NCBI RefSeq assembly: GCF_901709675.1
Contig: NC_051087.1
Coordinates: 18,106,067-18,170,066, forward strand
Source: Syngnathus acus
Taxonomy: Eukaryota > Chordata > Actinopteri > Syngnathiformes > Syngnathidae
Length of the DNA: 64,000 bases
Reading direction: 5' to 3'
Below are positions 63,961-64,000 of the stretch, piece after piece (the stretch's first letter is position 1; every line of letters starts with the position of its first letter). A model generated the notes under the pieces. That model was given only the letters and a program-made list of their open reading frames with translations, did not search any database and had not been told where the DNA came from. A program made the translations under genes and the position numbers.

Positions 63961-64000
63961 GTGGCTGGCGGGTGACAAAAAGTTCATTTTGCTTTGCAAT

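Noticed and set aside
57622-64000. Further galnt7 exons
   Set aside because: I looked for the later GALNT7 stem and catalytic motifs on the plus strand and saw only transposons and retroviral sequence, so exon 3 should lie beyond the window.
1-64000. tRNA, rRNA or other structured RNA genes
   Set aside because: No cloverleaf boxes, rRNA segments or snRNA-like sequences were recognised by eye. A covariance-model scan would be needed to exclude small ones.

Overview
This is animal nuclear DNA, almost certainly from a teleost fish. It has spliced genes with GT/AG borders and long introns. The interspersed repeats are typical of bony fish: jockey/Rex1-L2-like, RTE-like and L1-like LINEs, Tc1, hAT, pogo and piggyBac DNA transposons, Ty3/gypsy elements and an endogenous retrovirus. 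The species cannot be named from the sequence. No rRNA, tRNA or CRISPR was recognised.

Host genes are few. (1) Minus strand, 1-1576: two exons of a HECT-like fish gene whose first exon carries an in-frame TAG. (2) Plus strand, 24451-25243: an intronless, frameshifted LAMP1 retrocopy. (3) Plus strand: the first two coding exons of galnt7, a Golgi polypeptide N-acetylgalactosaminyltransferase, at 34496-34615 and 57510-57621. They are separated by a 22.9 kb intron made almost wholly of transposons. The rest of galnt7 lies beyond the window.

The rest is nested transposons. At 3.2-7.2 kb a complete LINE with an intact 1,001-codon ORF and a perfect 7-bp target duplication sits inside an older RTE-like LINE. 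At 7.2-10 kb are an LTR plus chromodomain gypsy fragment, an L1-like scrap and a truncated LINE. At 10-22 kb are a hAT element, a gypsy LTR with minisatellites, a second LINE family split by a MITE, Tc1 and pogo remnants, and more LINE copies and MITEs. At 22-34 kb are an L1 3' end, the LAMP1 pseudogene, a piggyBac remnant split by a retroposon, and a gypsy pol hit by three hAT insertions. At 34.6-57.5 kb (galnt7 intron 1) are hAT elements, a Tc1 inverted pair, L2-like LINEs, a second nearly full-length LINE and a MITE nested in a MITE. At 57.6-64 kb (start of galnt7 intron 2) are a LINE fragment, a pogo-like element and the 3' half of a degraded endogenous retrovirus on the minus strand.

Most noteworthy: the three LINE copies that keep a 5' end all start with CAAGATGGCGGC. 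This is a perfect match to the TISU/YY1 element, which couples a promoter to a start codon for very short leaders. In the copy whose 5' boundary is fixed by its target duplication, the leader is only 9 nt. Also notable are a family of TA-flanked elements linked to pogo transposases, one of which carries an expanding 250-bp satellite, and hAT target duplications that sort the elements into Buster-like and Ac-like groups.
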